This document shows, piece after piece, positions 1-8,020 of a stretch of DNA of 19,103 nucleotides. A program made the position numbers and the translations under genes. The DNA is from an uncultured Eubacteriales bacterium (GTDB taxonomy: Bacteria > Bacillota > Clostridia > Oscillospirales > Acutalibacteraceae), in assembly GCA_934552855.1 (NCBI GenBank), contig CAKTEU010000033.1, forward strand, positions 1 to 19,103. The letters are read 5' to 3'. The notes under the pieces are model-generated. The model was not told the DNA's origin and did not search any database. It saw nothing but the letters and a program-made list of their open reading frames with translations. Position 1 is the stretch's first letter. Each line of letters begins with the position of its first letter.

Positions 1-45
1 AACGTGACCGTTTGCACTTGCATTTATTCTTGTGTTCATCTTTTA

Positions 46-91
46 CCGTCTTTCACCAACGTGCTCTCCCTCGCACGTTGGTGAAAGGCAG
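46..91. repeat. Long perfect inverted repeat (hairpin) upstream of the phosphorylase gene
   Basis: The arms TTTCACCAACGTGC (51-64) and GCACGTTGGTGAAA (73-86) are exact reverse complements around an 8-base loop, and pairing extends a few bases outward with a G-T pair. There is no T-run on either side, so it is not a simple intrinsic terminator. It lies about 80 bases before the start codon of the next gene. It could be an operator or a leader hairpin. Its function is unknown. Confidence 0.6.
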
Positions 92-164
92 CAAAAGAAC
101 CGCATAGAAATAAACGTAAACAACATTCACTATCTCGACATATGTTTTTTCAAGGAGGACGCTT

Positions 165-1466
165 ATGCGTATTTATGATATCATTGCAAAAAAGCGTGAC
201 GGCTTTGAACTTTCAAAAGATGAAATTGAATTTTTTGTGAAAGGTTATACCTGCGGCGAAATTGAGGATTATCAGGCCTCGGCTCTGCTTATGGCAATTT
301 ATATCAAAGGCATGACAGACGACGAAACAGCCGCACTCACAAGTGCAATGGCTCATTCGGGCGATATGCTTGATTTGAGCAGTGTAAAAGGTGTAACGGC
401 AGACAAGCACAGCACCGGAGGTGTCGGTGATAAAACAACGCTTATTGTTGCCCCCGTTGTTGCGTCTCTCGGCGCAAAAGTTGCAAAAATGAGCGGCAGA
501 GGTCTTGGTCACACGGGCGGAACGATTGACAAGCTTGAATCGATTGAAGGCTTTAAAACCGAACTTTCTTCAAAGGATTTCATAAATCAGGTCAAAGATA
601 TCGGCATTTGCGTAATCGGTCAAAGCAAAAATCTTGCCCCGGCGGACAAAAAAATCTATGCGCTGCGTGACGCAACGGCAACGGTCGGTTCAATTGCGCT
701 GATTGCTTCTTCAATCATGAGCAAAAAGCTTGCCGCCGGAGCCGAATGTATTGTTCTTGACGTTAAAACAGGCAGCGGCGCTTTCATGAAAACCGTTGCA
801 GACGCTGAAGAGCTTTCAAGAAAAATGGTTGATATCGGCAAAAAATGCGGCAAAAAGGTTGCTGCTTTGATTACCGACATGAACACTCCGCTCGGAAAAA
901 ACATCGGCAATGCGCTTGAAGTTAAGGAAGCGGTTGAAGTTTTGAACGGAAACGGCCCCGATGACCTCAAAGAAGTTTCGGTTGCTCTTGCTTCAAACAT
1001 TATAAGCCTTGCAAAAAACATTCCTCTTGAAGAAGCCGAAAAGGAAGTTCGCCTCTCGCTTTCAAACGGTTCGGCACTTTTAAAGCTTTGCGAAATGGTT
1101 AAACTTCAAGGCGGAAAAGTAAGCGAAATTATTGACACGTCGCTTTTGCCTCAGGCAAAATTCAAGCATGAAGTTCTTTCCCCTTCAAACGGCTTCATAA
1201 GCTTTACCGATGCGGAAAAGATCGGCTCATCATCGGTTCTTTTGGGTGCAGGACGGGCAAAAAAGGGCGACCTGATTGACCCCGCCGCCGGAATAATTCT
1301 TCACAAAAAGACCGGCGACAAGGTTCAAAAGGGCGACGTTCTTGCAGAACTTTTTGCAAACGACGAAAGCCTTTTTGAAGAAAGCGAAAAGCTTTTCCTT
1401 TCCGCATATGAGTTTTCCAATACCGAGTCGAAAAAAGCACCGCTCATTTATGAGACGGTGAGATAA
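165..1466 (+). CDS. pdp: Pyrimidine-nucleoside phosphorylase (thymidine/uridine phosphorylase)
   Basis: This cytoplasmic salvage enzyme splits thymidine, deoxyuridine or uridine with phosphate into the free base and (deoxy)ribose 1-phosphate. The 433-residue length is that of the family. The family signature SGRGLGHTGGTIDKLES is present near residue 109. It is preceded by the phosphate/K+ loop KHSTGGVGDKTT (about 81-92) and followed by YALRDATATVGSIALIASS and the glycine-rich DVKTGSGAFM segment. The C-terminal third carries the PYNP C-terminal domain (LGAGRAKKGD, then KTGDKVQKGDVLAEL). AAGGAGG at 152-158, six bases before the ATG, fixes the start. Signature and length fit the Firmicutes Pdp type, which accepts both uridine and thymidine, but DeoA-only specificity cannot be excluded. 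No clear promoter is seen in the 164 bases upstream, so it may end an operon lying outside the window. Confidence 0.95.
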   Translation: MRIYDIIAKKRDGFELSKDEIEFFVKGYTCGEIEDYQASALLMAIYIKGMTDDETAALTSAMAHSGDMLDLSSVKGVTADKHSTGGVGDKTTLIVAPVVASLGAKVAKMSGRGLGHTGGTIDKLESIEGFKTELSSKDFINQVKDIGICVIGQSKNLAPADKKIYALRDATATVGSIALIASSIMSKKLAAGAECIVLDVKTGSGAFMKTVADAEELSRKMVDIGKKCGKKVAALITDMNTPLGKNIGNALEVKEAVEVLNGNGPDDLKEVSVALASNIISLAKNIPLEEAEKEVRLSLSNGSALLKLCEMVKLQGGKVSEIIDTSLLPQAKFKHEVLSPSNGFISFTDAEKIGSSSVLLGAGRAKKGDLIDPAAGIILHKKTGDKVQKGDVLAELFANDESLFEESEKLFLSAYEFSNTESKKAPLIYETVR

Positions 1467-1473
1467 GTAAATC

Positions 1474-1521
1474 AAAAAAACAAACCGACAGATTTGACAC
1501 TCATTTCTGTCGGTTTTATTA
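1474..1521. terminator. Bidirectional intrinsic terminator between convergent genes
   Basis: AAACCGACAGA (1482-1492) pairs perfectly with TCTGTCGGTTT (1506-1516). On the minus strand the stem is followed by G then seven Ts (complement of 1474-1480). On the plus strand a shorter T-run follows. It therefore ends the phosphorylase transcript and, more strongly, the leftward hydrate-repair gene. Confidence 0.85.
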
Positions 1522-1551
1522 TTCATTTCAAATTAAAATCCGCTTTCGGTC

Positions 1552-3096
1552 TTATTCAAACTCGGCAAAAACTTCACGAAGCTCGTCAATCACGTCGCTC
1601 GGAAGAATACCCGTTTTTGAATACTTATCGGCAAGGATATCCGCACAGTAGCCATGGATATACACCGCCGCATCGCAGGCATCAACCGGTCTTATTCCCT
1701 GAGCACAGAACGCAGAAAGTATCCCGGCAAGAACATCACCGCTTCCGCCCTTTGAAAGGCCGTTATTGCCCGAAGCGTTGACGTATACCCTGTCCGATTC
1801 AGGTGAAGCAACAACGGTGTTTGAGCCTTTGAGAACCGTAAAAACTCCGTGCTCTTTTGAAAAAGCATTCGCATAGGAAACTCTGTCTGCCTGAATAAGG
1901 TTAGTCTGAACACCCGTGAGTCTGCTCATCTCTCCGGGATGCGGAGTGAGAATGACGGGAGCGGAAACGTTTTCAAGCAGTGCTTTGTTGTTTGCAACAA
2001 TATTCAGCGCATCGGCATCAATGACGACGGGAACTTTTGCGTTTTCCAAAACAGCTTTGAGAACCGCTTCGGTGTCGCTGTTCACGCCGAGTCCGCAGCC
2101 AATGAGAATTGCGTCAAAATTTTCAAGCGAAGCAACAAGCTTTTCGGTGCAGGAGGACGAAAGCGTTCCTTGTGCATTTCCTTCAAGCGGCATAAACAGC
2201 GTTTCTGTGAGCTTTGCGGTCATTGTATTGTAAATGCACTCCGGAAAAGCGCAGGTGACAAGACCGACCCCGCTTCTGAGTGCGGCTTTTGCCGCAAGTG
2301 CGGCGGCTCCGGGCATTGAGCGGCTTCCGCAAATTGAAAGGAGATGACCGAAAGTACCCTTGTGGGCACACGGGTCACGGTACGGAAAAAGATTTCCGAT
2401 TTCGGTCTTATTATAGGTATACATTGAATTGCTGATGAAGTTATAGCTGTCCTCGGGAATACCGATGTTTGCGATGATTATATCGCCGCAGCAATCGGAA
2501 GCCGGATGAACGATATGCGCCGGCTTAAGCGCAGAAATTGCGATTGTGTAATCGGCAACAAAGCAGTTCGGATCACGGTATCCGCTGTCGCAATATACGC
2601 CGCTTGGAACGTCAATTGAAAATTTGAGACCGTTTGCGTTTGACATTTCGTTAATGAGGTTTTTCATGTCCTCTGCAATCGAGCCGTAAAAGCTGAAGCC
2701 GAAAATTGCGTCAACAACAACGTCTGCACTTTTAACGGTTTGGATAGCCTTCGCCCTGTCGGCATCGTACCAAACAGTGGGAATTGCAATATCCACCGCC
2801 ATTTTATACATATACTCCGCTTCGGGGCTTGAGGGGTAGCCGGAAGCGAGAACGATACAAACGTTATAGCCGTTTTCGGCAAATTTTCTTGCAACAACAA
2901 AACCGTCGCCGCCGTTGTTGCCCTTTCCGCAGACAACAACAATGTTGCGCCTTCTTGTTTTTTCGCTTTCAATAATATTTCTGATGTTTCTTGTGCAGGC
3001 GGCTCCGGCGTTTTCCATCATGCGCTGATAGCTCAGCCCGTATTTAGCCGTGTATTTTTCAACCTGCTTCATTTCGTCGCAGTTGAGAAGTCGCAT
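1552..3096 (-). CDS. nnr: Bifunctional NAD(P)H-hydrate epimerase / ADP-dependent (S)-NAD(P)H-hydrate dehydratase
   Basis: This metabolite-repair enzyme restores damaged NAD(P)H hydrates: the N-terminal half interconverts R and S epimers and the C-terminal half dehydrates the S form using ADP. The YjeF_N epimerase domain spans about residues 1-215, with GKGNNGGDG at 57-65, DAIFG at 129-133 and DVPSG near 163. The ribokinase-like dehydratase domain spans about 235-510, with KGTFGH, DADALN, TPHPGEM near 384-390 and the nucleotide-binding GGSGDVLAG at 450-458. The 514-residue length fits the fused YjeF. The ATG at 3096 is chosen because AGGTGG lies seven bases upstream; an in-frame TTG at 3102 sits too close to that site. 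It converges with the phosphorylase gene and diverges from the pheST leader. Confidence 0.95.
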   Translation of the reverse strand: MRLLNCDEMKQVEKYTAKYGLSYQRMMENAGAACTRNIRNIIESEKTRRRNIVVVCGKGNNGGDGFVVARKFAENGYNVCIVLASGYPSSPEAEYMYKMAVDIAIPTVWYDADRAKAIQTVKSADVVVDAIFGFSFYGSIAEDMKNLINEMSNANGLKFSIDVPSGVYCDSGYRDPNCFVADYTIAISALKPAHIVHPASDCCGDIIIANIGIPEDSYNFISNSMYTYNKTEIGNLFPYRDPCAHKGTFGHLLSICGSRSMPGAAALAAKAALRSGVGLVTCAFPECIYNTMTAKLTETLFMPLEGNAQGTLSSSCTEKLVASLENFDAILIGCGLGVNSDTEAVLKAVLENAKVPVVIDADALNIVANNKALLENVSAPVILTPHPGEMSRLTGVQTNLIQADRVSYANAFSKEHGVFTVLKGSNTVVASPESDRVYVNASGNNGLSKGGSGDVLAGILSAFCAQGIRPVDACDAAVYIHGYCADILADKYSKTGILPSDVIDELREVFAEFE

Positions 3097-3129
3097 AAAC
3101 AATCCACCTTTCGTCTTTTTTACCGTTTT

Positions 3130-3158
3130 ATTGTATCATACTTTTACTTAAATTAAAA
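3130..3158 (-). promoter_or_regulatory. Possible promoter of the hydrate-repair gene
   Basis: On the minus strand TACAAT (complement of 3130-3135) is a good -10 box about 35 bases before the start codon. The -35 position 17 bases further (TTTTAA, complement of 3153-3158) is poor. The call rests mainly on the -10 box and the position. Confidence 0.35.
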
Positions 3159-3176
3159 TATTTTTTTGATTAACTC

Positions 3177-3205
3177 TTGAAAAAAAGTTCGATTTATGTT
3201 AAAGT
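3177..3205 (+). promoter_or_regulatory. Promoter of the pheST leader
   Basis: TTGAAA (3177-3182) and TAAAGT (3200-3205) are separated by 17 bases. The predicted start near 3212 lies just before the first conserved T-box helix, as expected for this riboswitch class. Confidence 0.65.
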
Positions 3206-3211
3206 ATCAAA

Positions 3212-3470
3212 AGATAACGCAATGAAAAAGAGAGTAAGCGTTCTTTTTTCGTTTCAGAGAGGGGCGGCATGTGCTGAAAGCCGCTTTATCGAAAAAACGC
3301 TGAAGTTCACTTTGGAGCGGCAGGACTGAATAAAAGTAGGTCTTGACGGGCTATCCCCGTTAACGGATACAAGGAGTGTTTGCTTTTTGCAAAAATTAGG
3401 GTGGTACCGCGGAGTATTTTGATTTTCAGCTTCGTCCCTACTTATGTATGGGGCGAGGCTTTTTGTTTTG
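3212..3470 (+). promoter_or_regulatory. T-box riboswitch (tRNA-Phe sensing leader of pheST)
   Basis: The canonical T-box AGGGTGGTACCGCG is at 3398-3411. Its TGGT bulge (3402-3405) ends in T, which would pair with the A discriminator base of tRNA-Phe. Stem I begins with GAGAGTAAGCG (3230-3240), pairing with CGCT at 3298-3301. The 3' side of the specifier loop reads GAAGTTCAC, giving a TTC (Phe) specifier codon at 3306-3308. A terminator hairpin (about 3428-3460) followed by TTTTTGTTTT lies at the end. The CCCT of its 5' arm can instead pair with the AGGG of the T-box to form the antiterminator. Uncharged tRNA-Phe should switch transcription of pheS-pheT on. Confidence 0.95.
3428..3469 (+). terminator. 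T-box regulated terminator
   Basis: GCTTCGTCCC (3429-3438) pairs, with G-T wobbles, to GGGGCGAGGC (3450-3459) and is followed by a T-rich run. Its 5' arm competes with the T-box antiterminator. Confidence 0.85.
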
Positions 3471-3514
3471 TCTCTATCGCATGAATATACAAATAAGAAA
3501 GGAATGATTTCAAA

Positions 3515-4534
3515 ATGAAAGAACAACTTGAAGCAATCCGCAAAAGCGCGATTGAAGAGCTTCAAAAAGCTTCTGTTTTGCAGGATCTTGATTCGGTAAG
3601 AGTTAAGTTCCTTGGCAAAAAGGGCGAACTTACCGCAATTCTCAAGCAGATGGGCAAGCTTTCGGCCGAAGAAAGACCCGTTATCGGTCAGCTTGCAAAC
3701 GAAATCAGAGCCGACCTTGAAGGAAAAATTTCCGGAAGAGTCGATTCAATCAAAGAAAGAATGCTCGAAGAAAAGCTCAAGAGCGAAAAAATTGATGTCA
3801 CCCTCCCCTCAAACCGTGTTCCCCTCGGCCACAAGCACCCGCTTTCAATCGTGCTTGACGAGGTTAAGGATATCTTCTTCGGAATGGGCTTTTCCGTTGC
3901 CTCCGGTCCGGAAATCGAATGGGATTACTATAACTTTGAAGCGCTTAATATTCCGAAGAACCACCCGGCAAGAGACACTCAGGATACCTTCTATATTACA
4001 GAAAATATGCTTCTCAGAACGCAGACCTCGCCCTGCCAAATTCGTGTTATGGAAAAGCAGGCTCCGCCTATTCGTGTAATCGCTCCCGGCCGTGTTTACC
4101 GTTCGGATGCCGTTGACGCAACCCATTCGCCGATTTTCCACCAGATTGAAGGCCTTGTTGTTGACAAGGGGATCACCATGGCCGACCTCAAAGGCTGCCT
4201 TGAAGATTTTGCAAAAAGCCTTTACGGCGAAGACACAAAAATCAGACTCAGACCACACCACTTCCCGTTCACCGAGCCTTCGTGCGAAATTGACGTTTCC
4301 TGCTTCAACTGCGGCGGAAAAGGCTGTCCGATGTGCAAGGGCGAAGGCTGGATTGAAATTCTCGGCGGCGGAATGGTTCACCCGAAGGTTCTCAAAAACT
4401 GCGGCGTTGACCCTGACGTTTACAGCGGTTTTGCTTTCGGAATAGGTCTTGAAAGACTTGTTATGTTCCGCTTCAACATTGACGATATGCGTCTTCTTTA
4501 TGAGAACGACGTCAGATTCCTCAACCAGTTTTAA
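3515..4534 (+). CDS. pheS: Phenylalanine--tRNA ligase alpha subunit
   Basis: This is the catalytic subunit of the heterotetrameric (alpha-beta)2 enzyme that charges tRNA-Phe with phenylalanine in the cytoplasm. The 339-residue length is usual. An N-terminal helical arm that contacts tRNA spans about 1-90. Class II motif 1 starts near HPLSIVLDEVKDIFF (108-122), motif 2 lies around RPHHFPFTEPSCEID (246-260) and motif 3 is FGIGLERLVM (308-317). Between motifs 2 and 3 is a cysteine pair arrangement C263-x2-C266-x4-C271-x2-C274, a knuckle that I recall from many Firmicutes PheS proteins. AAAGGA lies about 11 bases before the ATG. It is transcribed from the T-box leader together with pheT. Confidence 0.98.
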   Translation: MKEQLEAIRKSAIEELQKASVLQDLDSVRVKFLGKKGELTAILKQMGKLSAEERPVIGQLANEIRADLEGKISGRVDSIKERMLEEKLKSEKIDVTLPSNRVPLGHKHPLSIVLDEVKDIFFGMGFSVASGPEIEWDYYNFEALNIPKNHPARDTQDTFYITENMLLRTQTSPCQIRVMEKQAPPIRVIAPGRVYRSDAVDATHSPIFHQIEGLVVDKGITMADLKGCLEDFAKSLYGEDTKIRLRPHHFPFTEPSCEIDVSCFNCGGKGCPMCKGEGWIEILGGGMVHPKVLKNCGVDPDVYSGFAFGIGLERLVMFRFNIDDMRLLYENDVRFLNQF

Positions 4535-4549
4535 GGAGGTGCTTTAAGA

Positions 4550-6931
4550 ATGAATCTTTCAAAAAAATGGCTTCTTGATTTTGTTGATCTTGACGTAAGC
4601 GACAAAAAATTTGCAGACGAAATGACCCTCTCCGGTTCAAAGGTTGAAGCTTTTGAAGTTGAAGGCAGCGAGCTTTCAAACATCATCACCGGAAGAATCG
4701 ACTCGCTCACCCGCCACCCGGATTCGGATCATATGTGGATTTGCTCGGTAAACGTCGGCAAAAACGAAAACATTCAAATTGTTACCGGCGCACAGAACCT
4801 TAAGGAAGGCGACGTTGTTCCCGTTGCAATGGACGATTCCTATGTTCACGGCGGACAGCACATAAAAAAAGGCAAGCTCAGAGGGGTTGAAAGCAACGGT
4901 ATGCTTTGCTCGCTCGGCGAACTCGGTCTTACCGTTCACGACTTTCCCTATGCGATTGAGGACGGCATTTTTGTTCTCGGTGACGACTGCAACAAAACGC
5001 TCGGCATTGATATTCGTGAAGCAATCGGCCTCAACGATACCGTTACCGAATTTGAAATCACCTCAAACAGACCGGACTGCCTTTCAATCATCGGTCTTGC
5101 CCGTGAAGCTTCGGCAACGTTCGGCGTTCCGTTCAAAAAGCATGAGCCGACCGTTAAAGGCTCCGGCGGAGACGTTAATGAACACCTTTCGGTTGAAATT
5201 CTCAATCCCGAACGCTGCTATCGTTACTGCGGTGCGGTTGTTCAAAACGTTCGTGTAAAGCCCTCTCCCCGCTTCATGAGAGAAAGACTTCGTGCCTGCG
5301 GCGTAAGACCCATCAACAACATTGTTGACATCACAAACTATGTTATGCTTGAATACGGTCAGCCGATGCACGCTTTTGACCTTCGCTTCCTTGAAGGCAA
5401 CAGCGTAATTGTCAGAACCGCAAAGAACGGTGAAAAAATTACGACCCTTGACGGCGTTGAGCGTGACCTCACCGAGGAAATGCTTGTAATCGCCGATAAA
5501 AACAAACCCGTTGCAGTTGCCGGCGTTATGGGCGGCGAATACAGTGGAATCATGGACGACACAAACACAATCGTTTTTGAAAGTGCCTGCTTCAACGGTC
5601 CGTCAACAAGAATCACCGCAAAGAAGCTCGGAATGAGAACCGAAGCAAGCGGAAGATACGAAAAGGAACTTGACCCGGAAAACTGTATGCCTGCCCTCCT
5701 TCGTGCGCTTGAACTTGTTGAAGAACTTGACGCAGGAGATGTTGTAAACGGCATTATCGACTGCGACAAATCTGTCAAAAAGGACAGAACGCTTCCGTTT
5801 GATCCGCAGTGGGTCAACGACTTCATCGGAATCAACGTTTCGGCAGAAGAACAGAAGAGAATCCTTGAAGCGATTGATTTCAAGGTTGAAAACGGCGTAA
5901 TCACCGCTCCGTCATTCAGAAACGACATTGAGCATCAGGCCGATATTTCGGAAGAAATTGCACGTTTTTACGGCTATCAGAACATTCCGAACAGAAAGCT
6001 CGGCGGTGTTGCAAACGCAAAGCTTACCGCAGAACAAAAAATGGAACGCCTTGTTTCTCAAACGCTTCTCGGCTGCGGACTTTCCGAAATTGCAACCTTC
6101 TCGTTCATCAGCCCGAAGCATTATGACAAGATAAGACTTCCGAAGGACGACCCGAGAAGAAGCGGCGTTGTTATTTCAAACCCGCTCGGCGAGGACACAA
6201 GCGTTATGAGAACCACCGTTATCCCCTCAATGCTTGACGTTCTTTCAAGGAACTATAACAACAGAAATGCAGCAGCTTCGCTGTTTGAAATTTCAAACGA
6301 ATATATCTATAACGGAACCGAAAAACTTCCCGATGAAAACGTTAAGGTTACCCTCGGAATGTACGGCGACGGAGTTGACTTCTTCTCGCTCAAGGCGGTT
6401 ATTGAAGAACTTCTTTATGTTACCGGCGTTTCAAATTATGACGTTGTTCCCGTTACCGATGACCCGACCTTCCACCCCGGAAGAACCGCCGCACTCAAAA
6501 TCGGCGACGTTCAGATAGGTTATCTCGGCGAAGTTCACCCGGCTGTTCTTGCAAACTACGGAATCGGCACAAAGGCATATATCGGACAGGTTGACTTTGC
6601 TTCGCTTATCAAGTACGGCAATCTCAAGCGTGTTTACAAGCCTCTTCCCCGTTTTCCGGCTTCAAGCCGTGACCTTGCTTTCGTCTGCGATATTGACGTT
6701 CCGGTTATGACGCTTGAAAAAGCAATTTCCGGCGCAGTGGGCAAGATTCTTGAAGACATCACTCTCTTTGACGTTTATGTCGGCTCACAGATTCCCGACA
6801 AGATGAAGAGCGTTGCCTTCAGCATCAAGATGAGAGCCGCAGACCACACTCTTACCGATGATGAATCCGACTCGGCAATGAAAAAGGCTATTGATGCGCT
6901 TGCAAAAATGGGCATCAAGCTCAGAAGCTGA
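4550..6931 (+). CDS. pheT: Phenylalanine--tRNA ligase beta subunit
   Basis: This is the partner subunit of PheS, supplying tRNA binding and editing of mischarged Tyr-tRNA-Phe. The 793-residue length is typical. Domains visible in order: an EMAP/Trbp111-type tRNA-binding domain (about 40-150, with HPDSDHMWICSVNVG and SNGMLCS), the B3/B4 editing domain (about 210-390), the B5 DNA-binding-fold domain (about 405-475), a catalytic-like core (about 480-690), and the ferredoxin-fold anticodon-binding domain from about 700 (PRFPASSRDLAFV) to the end. AAGGAGGT (4533-4540) overlaps the pheS stop codon, and only 15 bases separate the two genes, so translation is likely coupled. Confidence 0.98.
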   Translation: MNLSKKWLLDFVDLDVSDKKFADEMTLSGSKVEAFEVEGSELSNIITGRIDSLTRHPDSDHMWICSVNVGKNENIQIVTGAQNLKEGDVVPVAMDDSYVHGGQHIKKGKLRGVESNGMLCSLGELGLTVHDFPYAIEDGIFVLGDDCNKTLGIDIREAIGLNDTVTEFEITSNRPDCLSIIGLAREASATFGVPFKKHEPTVKGSGGDVNEHLSVEILNPERCYRYCGAVVQNVRVKPSPRFMRERLRACGVRPINNIVDITNYVMLEYGQPMHAFDLRFLEGNSVIVRTAKNGEKITTLDGVERDLTEEMLVIADKNKPVAVAGVMGGEYSGIMDDTNTIVFESACFNGPSTRITAKKLGMRTEASGRYEKELDPENCMPALLRALELVEELDAGDVVNGIIDCDKSVKKDRTLPFDPQWVNDFIGINVSAEEQKRILEAIDFKVENGVITAPSFRNDIEHQADISEEIARFYGYQNIPNRKLGGVANAKLTAEQKMERLVSQTLLGCGLSEIATFSFISPKHYDKIRLPKDDPRRSGVVISNPLGEDTSVMRTTVIPSMLDVLSRNYNNRNAAASLFEISNEYIYNGTEKLPDENVKVTLGMYGDGVDFFSLKAVIEELLYVTGVSNYDVVPVTDDPTFHPGRTAALKIGDVQIGYLGEVHPAVLANYGIGTKAYIGQVDFASLIKYGNLKRVYKPLPRFPASSRDLAFVCDIDVPVMTLEKAISGAVGKILEDITLFDVYVGSQIPDKMKSVAFSIKMRAADHTLTDDESDSAMKKAIDALAKMGIKLRS

Positions 6932-6946
6932 GTATAAATAATTAAC

Positions 6947-6986
6947 AAAACCGTACCTTTGGCACAAGTCTTTGGTACGGTTTTTT
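6947..6986 (+). terminator. Intrinsic terminator after pheT
   Basis: AAAACCGTACC (6947-6957) pairs with GGTACGGTTTT (6974-6984) and runs directly into six Ts (6981-6986). It ends pheST. It is also immediately followed by the ribosome binding site of the next gene. Confidence 0.9.
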
Positions 6987-7001
6987 GAAAGGTATGATTT
7001 T

Positions 7002-7256
7002 ATGTTATCGGAAAACGAACTTCAAAAAATCAACGAACTGAGCGTTGACAATATGGCGCTTTTGGAAGAAGAGCAAAAATGCGGCTGCTTTTACTGCGGT
7101 CGAATTTTTGATTCAAGTGAAATCAACGAATGCATTGAAGACGAAGGCGAAAGTGCCGTTTGTCCGTTTTGCGGAATCGATGCCGTAATCGGCGAAAAGG
7201 GCGGCTATGAAATTACGCCGGAACTTCTCAAAGAAATGCACGATTACTGGTTTTAA
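7002..7256 (+). CDS. Small cytoplasmic zinc-ribbon protein of unknown role
   Basis: An 84-residue soluble acidic protein. Two cysteine pairs (CGCFYC near residue 26 and CPFC near 54, each in a C-x2-C arrangement followed by glycine) suggest a single zinc ribbon, which is the only functional clue. There is no signal peptide or membrane segment. Related small cytoplasmic proteins are widespread in bacteria, but I know of no assigned function. The ATG at 7002 is preferred because GAAAGG (6987-6992) precedes it by nine bases. The upstream in-frame TTG at 6972 lies inside the terminator stem, and the ATG at 6994 is out of frame. The gene converges with the methyltransferase gene with only seven bases between stop codons. 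Confidence 0.8.
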   Translation: MLSENELQKINELSVDNMALLEEEQKCGCFYCGRIFDSSEINECIEDEGESAVCPFCGIDAVIGEKGGYEITPELLKEMHDYWF

Positions 7257-7263
7257 AATCCGC

Positions 7264-7980
7264 TCACTTTTTTCTCAGAACAATTGAAATAAAGTTCAGA
7301 TATTTTCCGCCGCCGGCTTCCATCGACTTTCGATCGCCGACGGCGTATTCATTTTCCTGCTTAAGCCAGTCAGCCCAAACTTCGTCGTTGCTTTCCATCT
7401 CTTTAACAGAGATAACCTCGCAATCCCTGCTTTTTTGAACCATGTTTTTCCAATAGTCAACGTCATGCATATAATCAAGCTGCTCAGGTGTCCACGAAAG
7501 AAGAAGCTCTTTCGGAAGATTATCGTGGCAATCCTTTTTCATTCCCGGAATTGCAATATAGACATAGCCGCCTTTTTTCAAAAACGGAAGCAGTTTTTTG
7601 TCAAGATATTCTTCATCACGGCCAAAGTAATTATAAGAATCGGTGCTGACAATTGCATCAAAATATTCTTTTTCAAACGGAAGGTCGGTTGCGTCCGCCT
7701 TAACGGGAACAATTTTTCCCTCCGGCACATTCATTTCATCAAAAAACTTTTTGTTTTCCTCAGGGTCGCTCCAAAGGTCCGCCGCATAAACGGTGAAGCC
7801 GTATTCTTTTTGAAGAAACACCGAAGTCAGTCCCTGTCCGCTTCCAAGGTCGCAAACGGTTGCGTCTTTTGGTATAAGATTGTTTTTTAAAAGTTCTTCT
7901 TCAAGTTTTACGGGATTGGGTCCCATAATTTTTCCCTGAAGAAACGGTGTGTTATATTTTTCGCCGAGCGGATATTTCAT
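7264..7980 (-). CDS. SAM-dependent class I methyltransferase
   Basis: A 238-residue soluble protein with a Rossmann-type methyltransferase fold. The SAM-binding motif I is VCDLGSGQG (42-50), followed by an acidic residue after the next strand (YAADLWSD) and the DATDLPFEKEYFDAIVS segment matching motifs II-IV. The substrate cannot be read from sequence; both small molecules and lipids are possible. The ATG at 7980 is chosen because GGAGGA (complement of 7988-7993) lies seven bases upstream. A longer open frame running into rsgA is an artefact. It starts 40 bases after the rsgA stop and is probably the last gene of a tetR-rsgA-methyltransferase operon. Confidence 0.85.
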   Translation of the reverse strand: MKYPLGEKYNTPFLQGKIMGPNPVKLEEELLKNNLIPKDATVCDLGSGQGLTSVFLQKEYGFTVYAADLWSDPEENKKFFDEMNVPEGKIVPVKADATDLPFEKEYFDAIVSTDSYNYFGRDEEYLDKKLLPFLKKGGYVYIAIPGMKKDCHDNLPKELLLSWTPEQLDYMHDVDYWKNMVQKSRDCEVISVKEMESNDEVWADWLKQENEYAVGDRKSMEAGGGKYLNFISIVLRKK

Positions 7981-8020
7981 TGTTTTTTCCTCCGATATGT
8001 TTTTATCAAACCGCCGTTTT

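Noticed and set aside
1230..1526. Long minus-strand frames inside the phosphorylase, pheT and LRR genes
   Set aside because: They are shadows of well-supported genes on the opposite strand, with no family features, ribosome binding sites or plausible composition.
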